64,000 nucleotides of DNA, taken from the NCBI RefSeq assembly GCF_946480185.1, contig NZ_CAMLIG010000006.1:1-64000 (forward strand), in the 5' to 3' direction. A program made the translations under genes and the position numbers. This document shows positions 32,921-41,540 of this stretch, piece by piece (within the stretch, counting starts at the first letter, position 1; every line of letters starts with the position of its first letter). The stretch comes from an uncultured Pedobacter sp. (lineage in GTDB: Bacteria; Bacteroidota; Bacteroidia; Sphingobacteriales; Sphingobacteriaceae). Below the pieces are notes generated by a model. That model ran no database searches. It saw only the letters and a list, made by a program, of their open reading frames with translations, and was not told the origin of the DNA.

Positions 32921-34333
32921 ATGATTAAATTATCAAAGTTTATCGCCTTTTCCTTATTGTTTATTAGTTTTTCAAACATCAGTAAAGCAAGCGTAAATAG
33001 AGACAGTTCGCAACATTCGTCATTAACTTTAAAAGAATTTAAGGCGATAAAAAAATTGGTAAATGCAGATACGAGCTTAATTCCTGCACAATCAAACCTG
33101 CAATTAGAGGTTTTAAAATATAGGCCCAATCTCATCTACAAATATCGCTTAGATTCTATCAAAACGCTTTTCCCGCTAGATTACAATTCCTTTGTACAAA
33201 CCTATATCGATATTTTTTTAGATAAGCGCAAAGATGAAATGGGGCAAATGTTGGCTTTAGGAAAATATTATTTTCCCGTTTTTGAAAAGGCGTTAAGGGC
33301 CTATGATGTCCCTTTAGAATTTAAATATTTGCCAATTATTGAATCATCGATGAATCCAATGGCAGTATCACGCGTGGGCGCAACCGGGATGTGGCAATTC
33401 ATGTACACCACCGCAAGAATGTACGGCTTAACTATCGACAATTATGTGGACGAACGCCGTGACCCTACCGAAGCAAGCTATGCTGCGGCCAGATATTTAC
33501 GAGACGCTTATAATGAATTAGGTGATTGGATGTTGGCTTTAGCATCCTATAATTGCGGAAAAGGAAATATTACCAGAGCAATTGCCAAAGCCGGAGGTTC
33601 AAGAAATTTTTGGGATATACAGCCCTATTTACCTAATGAAACCAAAAGCTATGTTCCGGCTTTTATTGCAGCGGTTTACATTATGAATTACTACCAAAAG
33701 CACCCAGAGATAAAAGTTCCGGATGAGAAAGTCTTAAAAACCGATTCTATATCGGTAAATAAATTTATGTCTTTTGATAAAATTGCACATGCTTTAAATA
33801 TAGATGTAGATGATTTAAGAGATTTAAATCCGGTTTATAAAAAAAATCTGATCAATGGTAGTTCGGCAGAACCAAAAAGGTTGGTTATCCCTAAATTAAG
33901 TCTTAAAGATTATGCTAAAGTTTTTGACGCTTTAAACGCGGATGAAGATGGCAGTTTAAAAATATTGCCAGCAAGCGAGTCGCCTAATCCTAATTTAAAG
34001 GTTGCCAATATACACATTGTAAAAAAAGGAGAAACGCTTATTGCTATTGCTAACCAATACAAAGTGGAAGTTCAGGATATAAAAGTTTGGAACAATTTAG
34101 ACCATTACACCATAGCGATAGGGCAAAAGCTAATCATTAAAAAAGAAGCTGAGCAAGTGGTTCCAAAAAAAGAAGTATCAACTTACATTACTTATAAGGT
34201 AAAGGCTGGCGATAATTTAGCTAAAATTGCTGATCGTTTTGAAAACGTAAGCATCAACAGTTTAAAAGCGTTAAATGATTTGAAATCCAGCATTTTAACC
34301 GTTGGAATGATTTTAAAGATTGTTGCGCAGTAA
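32921..34333 (+). CDS. Membrane-bound lytic murein transglycosylase D-like, LysM
   Basis: A periplasmic peptidoglycan lyase. After a signal peptide (about residues 1-25), an SLT domain covers about residues 110-240 with the catalytic Glu in [10 protein letters not shown] and the motifs GATGMWQFM and [12 protein letters not shown]. Two LysM domains follow near 365-410 ([16 protein letters not shown]) and 425-468 ([16 protein letters not shown]), which bind glycan. The 470-aa layout matches MltD of Bacteroidota. It ends against the bidirectional terminator at 34358. Confidence 0.94.
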   Translation: MIKLSKFIAFSLLFISFSNISKASVNRDSSQHSSLTLKEFKAIKKLVNADTSLIPAQSNLQLEVLKYRPNLIYKYRLDSIKTLFPLDYNSFVQTYIDIFLDKRKDEMGQMLALGKYYFPVFEKALRAYDVPLEFKYLPIIESSMNPMAVSRVGATGMWQFMYTTARMYGLTIDNYVDERRDPTEASYAAARYLRDAYNELGDWMLALASYNCGKGNITRAIAKAGGSRNFWDIQPYLPNETKSYVPAFIAAVYIMNYYQKHPEIKVPDEKVLKTDSISVNKFMSFDKIAHALNIDVDDLRDLNPVYKKNLINGSSAEPKRLVIPKLSLKDYAKVFDALNADEDGSLKILPASESPNPNLKVANIHIVKKGETLIAIANQYKVEVQDIKVWNNLDHYTIAIGQKLIIKKEAEQVVPKKEVSTYITYKVKAGDNLAKIADRFENVSINSLKALNDLKSSILTVGMILKIVAQ

Positions 34334-34357
34334 GGTTTTTTTGGATGAAGTTAAATG

Positions 34358-34396
34358 AAAAAGCCCTTCGCTTGAGTAAACAAGGAAGGGCTTTTT
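34358..34396. terminator. Bidirectional terminator
   Basis: AAAAAGCCCTTC (34358-34369) and GAAGGGCTTTTT (34385-34396) form a 12-bp stem with a 15-nt loop, with T-runs on both strands. It ends both the lytic transglycosylase gene (+) and the TonB receptor gene (-). Confidence 0.92.
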
Positions 34397-34412
34397 AACT
34401 AAGTTTTAAAGC

Positions 34413-36794
34413 TTAAAATTTCACATTCAGCGAAACTAAGAAGTTGGTTTCTGCCTGTGGAAAATAGTAATTTGATGTGCTTAAAGTACCATCGTAAATT
34501 CCGCTATAAGTGTAACCGTTACTTTCGTAAAGCTCGTTAAAAATGTTGTTTGCCAATAAACCTAGCTCAATAGCTTTCACACCTTTTACTTTAAAACTGT
34601 AGTTAAGCCTAAGATTGTTTACAAAAAAAGCATCGAGTTTCCTGCTTTCGTTAGAGGTATTGTCTAAATATTGTTTGCTTACATACTTGCTTAAAAGTGC
34701 AATTTCAAAACCTGCAAACGGTTTGTAAGCAACAGTACTGGAACCAACGTAATTTGGCGAAAAAGCAATATCGGTTTTATTGTAAGTATTTACTTGCTGA
34801 CCTACAAAATCATAATCTGCACCAACATATTTATCAATATATTCAACAAAATTTTTGACTTTATTTTGGCTGAAAGCACTGGTTAATGCCCAGCTTAATT
34901 TCGGAGAAATTCCAAAAGTTGCGTCCAGCTCAATTCCGTCTCTGTAGCTTTTATCAACGTTAGAGCGTACATATCCACCAACATCGTTAATCTGCCCGGT
35001 TAAAACTAATTGGTTTTTATAGTTCATCAAATAAACATTTGCACCGGCATTAAGCCAGTCTGTTTTTATCCGATAACCAATTTCAACATCATTTAAACGT
35101 TCAGGCTTTGGGCGGCTTTGCGGTGTAGATTCTGTATAATCATCTCGGTTAGGTTCTTTGTTTGCCACCGCATAAGACGCGTAAAAGTTACTTTGTTGAT
35201 TGATGAAATAAGTGAAGCCCACTTTTGGATTAAAAAAGTTTAATGTCGCATCCTGTGTTACGTTGCTTTTATTACGATCAAATCCTAAAAATTTATAGTA
35301 AATATTGCGATACTGCAAATCGGCAAAAAGCGAAAGTTTATTGAGCTGGTAACTTCCTTTTCCATAAATGTTAAAGTCGGATTTAAAGGCATTATCAAAA
35401 TAATACTGCTGGCGGATATTACTTTGCGAAGCAAACTTTGCCCAGATAATTTCGCCATAATGATCGCCATCATACTCGTTATAGGCGCCTCCTAAAGTAA
35501 AATCAGATTTTGTGTTCGGCTGATATCTTAAAGAATAGGTAGCGCCGTAAAACTTATTATTCAACCAACGCCTTCTAATCAAATCTGTTTTGGCAACGGT
35601 GTCAGTACCAATAAATAAAGAATCTAAACCATAATCAGCAAATGACTGATTGTCTTTGTATTCTTCGTAATATCCTTTTCCTTTAGTGTAATGTAGCGCC
35701 GCATTTGCAGATAATTTATCAGAAAAACTTTTGGAATACAATAACTGGTAATGGTCTTGCTGGTAGTTATCAGTTTGGTCATCGTAATTAAACTCATTAT
35801 AACGCCTATCAGTTTGCAGTTTGTCTTCTGGTACGCCGTTCCAAGCTTGGTAAGTTTTCTCTTTACCAGAAAACACGTTTAGCCTTAACAAACTGCTTTT
35901 TCCGTAATAAGCCCCAGACATAAAATAAGATTTTAAATCAGATGAAGCTCTATCGATATAACCGTCGGATACAATCCGCGATAAGCGGCCGTCAAAAGCA
36001 AATTTCCCGTTGAGTAATCCGGTACCTAAGTTTAACGAATTTTTTAAGGTATTGTAAGAACCACCAGAGTTGTTTAACTCAAAATATGCAGAATCTCTTA
36101 ATTTCCCGGTTTGGATGTTTAAGCTTCCGCCGAAAGCACCTGCGCCATTGGTTGATGTTCCAACGCCTCTTTGTATTTGGATATTGTCCACAGAGCTTGC
36201 AAAATCTGGTAAATCAACCCAATAAGAACCTTGACTTTCAGAATCATTATAAGGGATTCCATTAATGGTAACGTTTACACGGGTAGCGTCTGACCCTCTA
36301 ATCCGCATACCTGTATAACCCACACCTGCGCCACCATCTGAAAAAGTAACTACTCCTGGAGTTTGGTCCAGCAGGTAAGGTAAATCTTGCCCAAAATTGT
36401 TTTTAGCAATATCTCCTTTTGATAAATTTTTAAAAGTGGTGGCCGAATTTTCTGAAGCTCTTGTGGCGTTAACCACTACCTCATCTGCTATTTGCGTAGC
36501 TTTTTCTAAAACGATGTTTAAGGTTTCGCTCCGGTTTAAATTTACAGCTAAGGTTTTGCTTCGGTAACCTATAAAACTCACTTTAAGTTCGTACTTCCCT
36601 GATTTTAAATTTTTAAAACTGTAATCGCCGTTGGCACTGGCTTGTGCAGTTAAATTTCCGTTAAGCGTGACTGATGCGCCACTAAGTGATTTGTTGTTTT
36701 CTTGGTCGCTTACTTTACCTTGTAAAGTTAATTGTGCCCATAGCATCCCCGGCAGTAAAACCGCAGCAGTAAATGCAAAAATAAATTTTTTCAA
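34413..36794 (-). CDS. TonB-dependent receptor under TPP control
   Basis: An outer-membrane active-transport receptor of 793 aa. Signal peptide about 1-20 (AVLLPGMLWAQ), carboxypeptidase-like regulatory domain about 22-110 (LQGKVSDQENNKSLSGASVT), plug about 115-225 (ATTFKNLSKGDIAKNNFGQD, GVGYTGMRIRGSDATRVNV), then the barrel to a terminal strand ending NFLVSLNVKF. The gene is preceded by a TPP riboswitch, so the substrate is likely thiamine or a thiamine precursor; TPP-regulated TonB receptors are known in this phylum. No SusD partner and no thi biosynthesis gene adjoin it. Confidence 0.92.
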   Translation of the reverse strand: MKKFIFAFTAAVLLPGMLWAQLTLQGKVSDQENNKSLSGASVTLNGNLTAQASANGDYSFKNLKSGKYELKVSFIGYRSKTLAVNLNRSETLNIVLEKATQIADEVVVNATRASENSATTFKNLSKGDIAKNNFGQDLPYLLDQTPGVVTFSDGGAGVGYTGMRIRGSDATRVNVTINGIPYNDSESQGSYWVDLPDFASSVDNIQIQRGVGTSTNGAGAFGGSLNIQTGKLRDSAYFELNNSGGSYNTLKNSLNLGTGLLNGKFAFDGRLSRIVSDGYIDRASSDLKSYFMSGAYYGKSSLLRLNVFSGKEKTYQAWNGVPEDKLQTDRRYNEFNYDDQTDNYQQDHYQLLYSKSFSDKLSANAALHYTKGKGYYEEYKDNQSFADYGLDSLFIGTDTVAKTDLIRRRWLNNKFYGATYSLRYQPNTKSDFTLGGAYNEYDGDHYGEIIWAKFASQSNIRQQYYFDNAFKSDFNIYGKGSYQLNKLSLFADLQYRNIYYKFLGFDRNKSNVTQDATLNFFNPKVGFTYFINQQSNFYASYAVANKEPNRDDYTESTPQSRPKPERLNDVEIGYRIKTDWLNAGANVYLMNYKNQLVLTGQINDVGGYVRSNVDKSYRDGIELDATFGISPKLSWALTSAFSQNKVKNFVEYIDKYVGADYDFVGQQVNTYNKTDIAFSPNYVGSSTVAYKPFAGFEIALLSKYVSKQYLDNTSNESRKLDAFFVNNLRLNYSFKVKGVKAIELGLLANNIFNELYESNGYTYSGIYDGTLSTSNYYFPQAETNFLVSLNVKF

Positions 36795-36865
36795 TTTTTT
36801 AAAATTTTATTTAACGAAACAGTATAGGGGTTATACCATTTACTAAATAAATTATTTTATACCTT

Positions 36866-37060
36866 TTGTCCCTACGTCGGCATTATCCGAATCAGGTGTA
36901 TGAAGGGTTTAGGGTTTGAGGTTTAGGGCAGAGGGGTTTTTAAAACCTCAAACCTTATACCATCTACCTTCCACCTTTCAATGGGTATGTTCTCAGCCTG
37001 GTTTTGCATTTGTGCAGATGGTTAAAAATCTGTTTACACAAACAAGGCACCCCTTATTGA
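36866..37060 (-). promoter_or_regulatory. TPP riboswitch (THI element) with expanded J2/4
   Basis: On the minus strand all core blocks are present in order: GGGGTGCC (37053-37046), an extended P3 with TTGTTTGTG/CACAAATGCAA arms, CTGAGA (36996-36991), ACCC (36986-36983), ACACCTGAT (36899-36891), GGATAATGCC (36888-36879) and CGTAGGGA (36876-36869). P2 pairs GGGT with ACCC and P5 pairs TTCGG with CCGA. The P1 closing helix is not convincing. About 83 nt separate ACCC from ACACCTGAT, where E. coli thiM has about 6. No T-run follows, so control of translation of the receptor mRNA is more likely than termination. Confidence 0.9.
36900..36982. repeat. Hairpin-forming low-complexity insert in the riboswitch
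   Basis: GGTTTGAGGTTT (36913-36924) and AAACCTCAAACC (36943-36954) are perfect 12-bp inverted arms with an 18-nt loop. The flanks are GGGTTTAGG-like words as at 21200-21300. The tract lies wholly in the J2/4 joint of the TPP riboswitch. Confidence 0.75.
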
Positions 37061-37065
37061 TGGCG

Positions 37066-37073
37066 CAAATATA
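37066..37073 (-). promoter_or_regulatory. Candidate -7 box for the TPP-regulated transcript
   Basis: Minus-strand TATATTTG fits TAnnTTTG and would start transcription immediately upstream of the riboswitch. No TTTG lies 19 nt upstream. Confidence 0.45.
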
Positions 37074-37108
37074 TAAATTAAAATTAGTTTAGCTAATTGA
37101 TATTTTAT

Positions 37109-38113
37109 TTACCTAGGTATCTTAAACATAATGCCCAATGCAAGGTTTTGGCTGTATTGGATTTTTCCGCTGAAATCATCGTCATACAATGCTGTAGCAC
37201 CAACAGTAACATTTACCAGTCTGTTTACTTTTGCAGCTAAAGTAACATCCAAACGCTGGTCTATATTAGTGATGTTTTCATAAGCCGCAAAAAGCAGATA
37301 GCGGGCTTTTAAATTAAGATTTTTGGCTATTTCTTTATCAAAGTTTGCTACCGCTTGAAAAGCGAGTTCGTTTTTAAAGCGTTTTCCAACCTCAACGCCA
37401 AAATTCTTTGGATTGTTTTTGTGAAGTGTTGTATCCAGCAAAAAAGTTTGACGGGCAGTACCTGTACCTAACCTTAAACTAAAATATTTTAACGGTTTAT
37501 ACTCAAAACCAATGGACTCTGTAAGATAGCCTGGAGCCATAAATTTTGAAATTATTTTTCGTGTTTCGTTTCCTTTTGAATCTTTTCCGTAAGTATAGCC
37601 GCTATCAAACTGCGATTCGAAACTGATGGAACCGAAAAAATTCCAATTTTCTGAAATTGGCAAAGCCGCTTTATTATCAAAAAACATACGGTCATTGGTC
37701 TTCCGTTCCAATTGTCCTTCGTTCTTCAATTTTCCGTATTGCAGCAGAATTTCCGAAGTGAAGTTTTTTCCTTCTTTATTATATTCTGCTTTATAATTTA
37801 GCAAGGTTCCTAAAGCAACAGAGTTTACCCCTCCGCTGCTCCAGTTATCGCTAAAAGCAGCCTGGTTTAAATTGACGCCAAAATTTAATTTCGTTTTCCA
37901 ATAGTTAACTTTTAAATTGATAAAACTTTGGTGTAGCTGTCTTTTATAAATAAAAAAAATAGGCTGACGCACCGGAAAAAGATTTTTTTTTGCCTGAATT
38001 TCTTGTACCGCAATGGTATCGGTATCATTAAATGTTTGTGCAGAAGCGGCAAAATCGGCAAATAAAAGCAATCCAATAATTAACCCAAACCCATATTTTT
38101 TGCAACTATTCAT
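37109..38113 (-). CDS. DUF3078 outer-membrane protein
   Basis: A 334-residue secreted barrel-like protein of unknown function. The signal peptide ends ASAQT. The diagnostic segment WKTKLNFGVNLNQAAFSDNW followed by SSGGVNS is characteristic of DUF3078. Terminal strands (FSGKIQYSQNLALGIMFKIP) support an outer-membrane barrel. It is followed by the TPP-controlled receptor but separated from it by the riboswitch, so the two are probably independent. Confidence 0.88.
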   Translation of the reverse strand: MNSCKKYGFGLIIGLLLFADFAASAQTFNDTDTIAVQEIQAKKNLFPVRQPIFFIYKRQLHQSFINLKVNYWKTKLNFGVNLNQAAFSDNWSSGGVNSVALGTLLNYKAEYNKEGKNFTSEILLQYGKLKNEGQLERKTNDRMFFDNKAALPISENWNFFGSISFESQFDSGYTYGKDSKGNETRKIISKFMAPGYLTESIGFEYKPLKYFSLRLGTGTARQTFLLDTTLHKNNPKNFGVEVGKRFKNELAFQAVANFDKEIAKNLNLKARYLLFAAYENITNIDQRLDVTLAAKVNRLVNVTVGATALYDDDFSGKIQYSQNLALGIMFKIPR

Positions 38114-38287
38114 CCCGTAAAAATGAGAATTTATAAAGTTTAAAAAAAATCAAATTTGGTTTGCCCTTTTTTAGGCGATAAAAAGAGCTTAAAGTAATAT
38201 GTCTATTACGAAAGTAATTGTAACCTACAAAATGTATAAATTCATGCTTTTTCGATTAAATGCTGAAATTCAACTAAAAAATTAAAT

Positions 38288-40414
38288 ATGAATGTAACTA
38301 AAAAACCACTTTTCATAGTCTTGGCCGGAATTGTTATGGCATCTTGCAACAATACAAAAAAAGCGGAAAGCAGTAATAATAACCCGTTTTTTACCGAGAG
38401 TAATTTGCCCTATCATGCTCCGGATTTTAACAAAATTAAAACCGAAGATTTTATGCCTGCGTTTGAAGAGGGCATGAAACAAAATTTAAGCGAGGTAGAT
38501 GCTATCGCTAACAATACTGAAGCCCCTACTTTTGATAATACTCTTGTCCCCTTGGAAAAAAGCGGACAACTTTTAGCAAGGGTTAATAACGTTTTCGGAT
38601 TGTTAACCGGCGCCAATACCAATCCGGATCTCCAAAAACTTGATGAAGAGATTTCTCCAAAATTAGCCGCACATCGCGATGCGATTTACTTAAACAAAAA
38701 ACTTTTCGATCGTATTTCTGCGATTTACGAAAGTCCGGAAAAAGATAAACTGGATCCCGAATCAAAAAAATTGGTAGATGTTTACTACGAAAATTTTGTG
38801 CTAGCCGGAGCCAAATTATCTGATAAGGAGAAAGAGGAAATGAAAAAGCTAAACGAGGAAAAGGCCAGCTTAAGCACTAAATTCACCAACATGCTATTGG
38901 CTGCAAGCAAGGCCGGGGCTTTAAAAATTGATTCTGCTACAGCTTTAAACGGACTTTCTGATGCCGAATTAAAAGCTGCCGAAAATGATGCTAAAGCATC
39001 TAAAACCGGCAGCAAGTATGCAATTGTACTACAGAACACTACCCAACAACCCTATTTAGCCCAATTAACTGATCGCAACACACGTGAACAACTATTTAAC
39101 GCCAGCTATAACCGTACAGAAAAAGGAGATGCTAATGATACCCGGAGCACAATTATCCGCCTTGCGGAAATTAGGGCGCAACAGGCTAAACTTTTAGGGT
39201 TTAAAAACTACGCTGCCTGGAATTTAAAAAACCAAATGGCGCAAACACCCGAAGCTGTTGACAACTTTTTAAAACAGATTGTTCCCGCATCAACCGCCAA
39301 AGCAAAAGAAGAAGCTACGGAAATTCAAAGCTTAATTGACCAACAAAAAGGAGGTTTTAAATTAGCACCTTGGGACTGGAATTTTTATGCGGAACAAGTT
39401 AGAAAAGCAAAATATGACCTTAACGACAATGAGATTAAACCTTATTTTGAACTAAACAAAGTTTTACAAAACGGAGTTTTTTACGCTGCTACACAACTTT
39501 ACGGCATTACGTTTAAAGAGCGTACAGATATTCCGGTTTACCAAAAAGACGTTAAGGTTTTTGAAGTTTTTGATAAGGATAAAAGTCCAATGGGGTTATT
39601 TTATGCCGATTACTTTAAACGCGACAATAAGTCTGGCGGTGCTTGGATGTCCAACATCGTTAACCAATCTTCATTATTGGGTACAAAACCCGTGATTTAC
39701 AATGTTTGTAATTTTACAAAACCTGCAGAGGGCGAGCCTGCCTTAATCAGTTATGATGATGTTACCACCATGTTCCATGAGTTCGGACATGCTTTACACG
39801 GTTTTTTTGCAAGTCAAAAATACGTAACACTTTCGGGTACTGATGTTGCCAGAGATTTTGTTGAATTTCCTTCCCAGTTTAACGAACATTGGGCTATGGA
39901 ACCAAGCGTGTTTAAAAATTACGCGGTACATTATAAAACCGGCGCTCCAATGCCGACGACTTTAGTTGAAAAAATTAAAAAATCTGCCACTTTCAACCAA
40001 GGCTATATGCTTACAGAATTATTAGCGGCAGCTTCTTTAGATATGCAATGGCACACCATTAGTAGCGATACTAAAATTACCGATGCTGATAAATTTGAGC
40101 ATGATGCTTTACAAAGAACCGGTTTATTATCTGACCAGGTTCCGCCACGTTACCGTTCAAGCTACTTTAATCATATTTGGGGCGGAGGTTATGCCGCCGG
40201 TTATTACGCCTATCTATGGACAGAAATGTTGGATGACGATGCTTATTCTTGGTTTGAAGAAAATGGTGGAATGACTGCTAAAAACGGACAACGATTTAGA
40301 GATATGATATTGTCAAGAGGGAATACATTGGATTACAACAAAATGTTCCTCGACTTTAGAGGGCATAAGCCTGATATTACGCCGATGTTGAAGAATAGAG
40401 GTTTAGTAAAATAA
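38288..40414 (+). CDS. M3 family zinc metallopeptidase, lipoprotein (Dcp-like)
   Basis: A peptidyl-dipeptidase-type zinc protease likely anchored to a membrane. The lipoprotein signal ends VMASC (Cys20). The zinc site is HEFGHALHGFF near residue 497, with the third ligand Glu about 25 residues later. The overall length (708 aa) and N-terminal helical domain fit the M3 family (Dcp/oligopeptidase A). Close relatives remove C-terminal dipeptides from peptides; the peptide pool here is unknown. The stop codon overlaps a strong terminator. Confidence 0.93.
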   Translation: MNVTKKPLFIVLAGIVMASCNNTKKAESSNNNPFFTESNLPYHAPDFNKIKTEDFMPAFEEGMKQNLSEVDAIANNTEAPTFDNTLVPLEKSGQLLARVNNVFGLLTGANTNPDLQKLDEEISPKLAAHRDAIYLNKKLFDRISAIYESPEKDKLDPESKKLVDVYYENFVLAGAKLSDKEKEEMKKLNEEKASLSTKFTNMLLAASKAGALKIDSATALNGLSDAELKAAENDAKASKTGSKYAIVLQNTTQQPYLAQLTDRNTREQLFNASYNRTEKGDANDTRSTIIRLAEIRAQQAKLLGFKNYAAWNLKNQMAQTPEAVDNFLKQIVPASTAKAKEEATEIQSLIDQQKGGFKLAPWDWNFYAEQVRKAKYDLNDNEIKPYFELNKVLQNGVFYAATQLYGITFKERTDIPVYQKDVKVFEVFDKDKSPMGLFYADYFKRDNKSGGAWMSNIVNQSSLLGTKPVIYNVCNFTKPAEGEPALISYDDVTTMFHEFGHALHGFFASQKYVTLSGTDVARDFVEFPSQFNEHWAMEPSVFKNYAVHYKTGAPMPTTLVEKIKKSATFNQGYMLTELLAAASLDMQWHTISSDTKITDADKFEHDALQRTGLLSDQVPPRYRSSYFNHIWGGGYAAGYYAYLWTEMLDDDAYSWFEENGGMTAKNGQRFRDMILSRGNTLDYNKMFLDFRGHKPDITPMLKNRGLVK

Positions 40415-40450
40415 CAGAAAAGGGACAAATTTCTTTGTCCCTTTTCTGTT
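40413..40450 (+). terminator. Terminator of the M3 peptidase gene
   Basis: A 17-bp perfect stem AACAGAAAAGGGACAAA (40413-40429) with TTTGTCCCTTTTCTGTT (40434-40450) and a 4-nt loop TTTC, starting inside the stop codon. There is no long T-run after it, but the stem is unusually stable. Confidence 0.8.
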
Positions 40451-40506
40451 CGGGTAATGGGAGATAAATTGATTTAGGATATTACCCAAAAATCCGTTCA
40501 TAAAAA

Positions 40507-40532
40507 AAGTCCTTCTCACAAAAGAAGGACTT
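40507..40532 (-). terminator. Terminator after pfkA
   Basis: Minus-strand arms AAGTCCTTCT and AGAAGGACTT (40507-40516 and 40523-40532) with a 6-nt loop are followed by TTTTTTT. It lies about 28 bp past the pfkA stop. Confidence 0.88.
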
Positions 40533-40559
40533 CCTGAAAATCAGAATATTATTGTTTAG

Positions 40560-41540
40560 CTATAAAGACAGAATATCAACAATTTTAAATAAATCTTTAT
40601 TAATTTCTATGTGGTGTTTTATGGCGTGGTCAAACGGAGTATAAGCAATTTTACCGTTCAACAAACCTACCATTTCACCTTTTCGGCCTGCCATTAAACT
40701 TTCAACCGCGGCAACGCCTAATCTGCTGGCTAAAACCCTATCCATGCAGGTAGGCTTTCCTCCACGTTGGATATGGCCTAGTATAGAAACTCGAGTATCA
40801 TATTGCGGGAAACGGCTTTTAATTTTTTCGGCAATTTCTACCGCACCGCCAGAATCGCCTTCGCCCTCGGCAACTATTAATATTTTGGACATTTTATCCT
40901 TTCTACTTATTTCCAAACGGTGCATCAACGCCTCCATATCTGTTTTTGTTTCGGGGATAAAAATAGACTCGGCGCCCACGCCAATTCCGCTTCTTAAAGC
41001 AATTAGCCCACAATCTCTACCCATCACCTCTACTATAAAAAGTCTTGAATGAGATTCGGCGGTATCCCTAATCCGGTCAATAGCTTCGACCACATTATTG
41101 ATAGAAGTATCGTAACCAATAGTAAAATCAGTACCAAACAAATCATTGTCAATAGTTCCGGGCAAACCTAAAATCGGGAAATCAAACTCCTCACCAAAAA
41201 TTTTAGCTCCTGTAAAAGTCCCGTCGCCGCCAATGGCAACCAAAGCGTCAATATTTTGTGCTTTCAATTGTCGGTAAGCCGCTTCTCTACCTTCTTTAGT
41301 TCTAAATTCTGCGCTTCTTGCGGTGCGTAACATGGTTCCGCCACGCTGGATAATGTTTGCTACAGACTTTCTGTCCATATCTTCAAACTCGCCCAAAATC
41401 ATCCCCTCGTATCCACGCTTTATCCCAACAACTTCTAAATTATAATACAGCGCAGATCTTACTACTGCTCTAATCGCTGCATTCATACCGGGCGAGTCGC
41501 CTCCTGAGGTAAAAACTCCAATTTTTTTTATTTCACTCAT
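40560..41540 (-). CDS. pfkA: ATP-dependent 6-phosphofructokinase
   Basis: Phosphorylates fructose 6-phosphate to fructose 1,6-bisphosphate in glycolysis. The ATP-binding start GVFTSGGDSPGMNAAIRAVV, the catalytic PGTIDNDLFGTDFTIGYDT and the GHIQRGGKPTCMDR segment identify PfkA. The 326-aa length is normal. It shares one base with the dsbD gene upstream (TAATG), so it is probably co-translated from a birA-dsbD-pfkA transcript. Confidence 0.97.
   Translation of the reverse strand: MSEIKKIGVFTSGGDSPGMNAAIRAVVRSALYYNLEVVGIKRGYEGMILGEFEDMDRKSVANIIQRGGTMLRTARSAEFRTKEGREAAYRQLKAQNIDALVAIGGDGTFTGAKIFGEEFDFPILGLPGTIDNDLFGTDFTIGYDTSINNVVEAIDRIRDTAESHSRLFIVEVMGRDCGLIALRSGIGVGAESIFIPETKTDMEALMHRLEISRKDKMSKILIVAEGEGDSGGAVEIAEKIKSRFPQYDTRVSILGHIQRGGKPTCMDRVLASRLGVAAVESLMAGRKGEMVGLLNGKIAYTPFDHAIKHHIEINKDLFKIVDILSL

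Noticed and set aside
36866..37060. Cobalamin riboswitch
   Set aside because: The receptor is TonB-dependent, but the sequence has TPP blocks (CTGAGA, ACCTGAT, GGATAATGCC, CGTAGGGA) and no B12-box.
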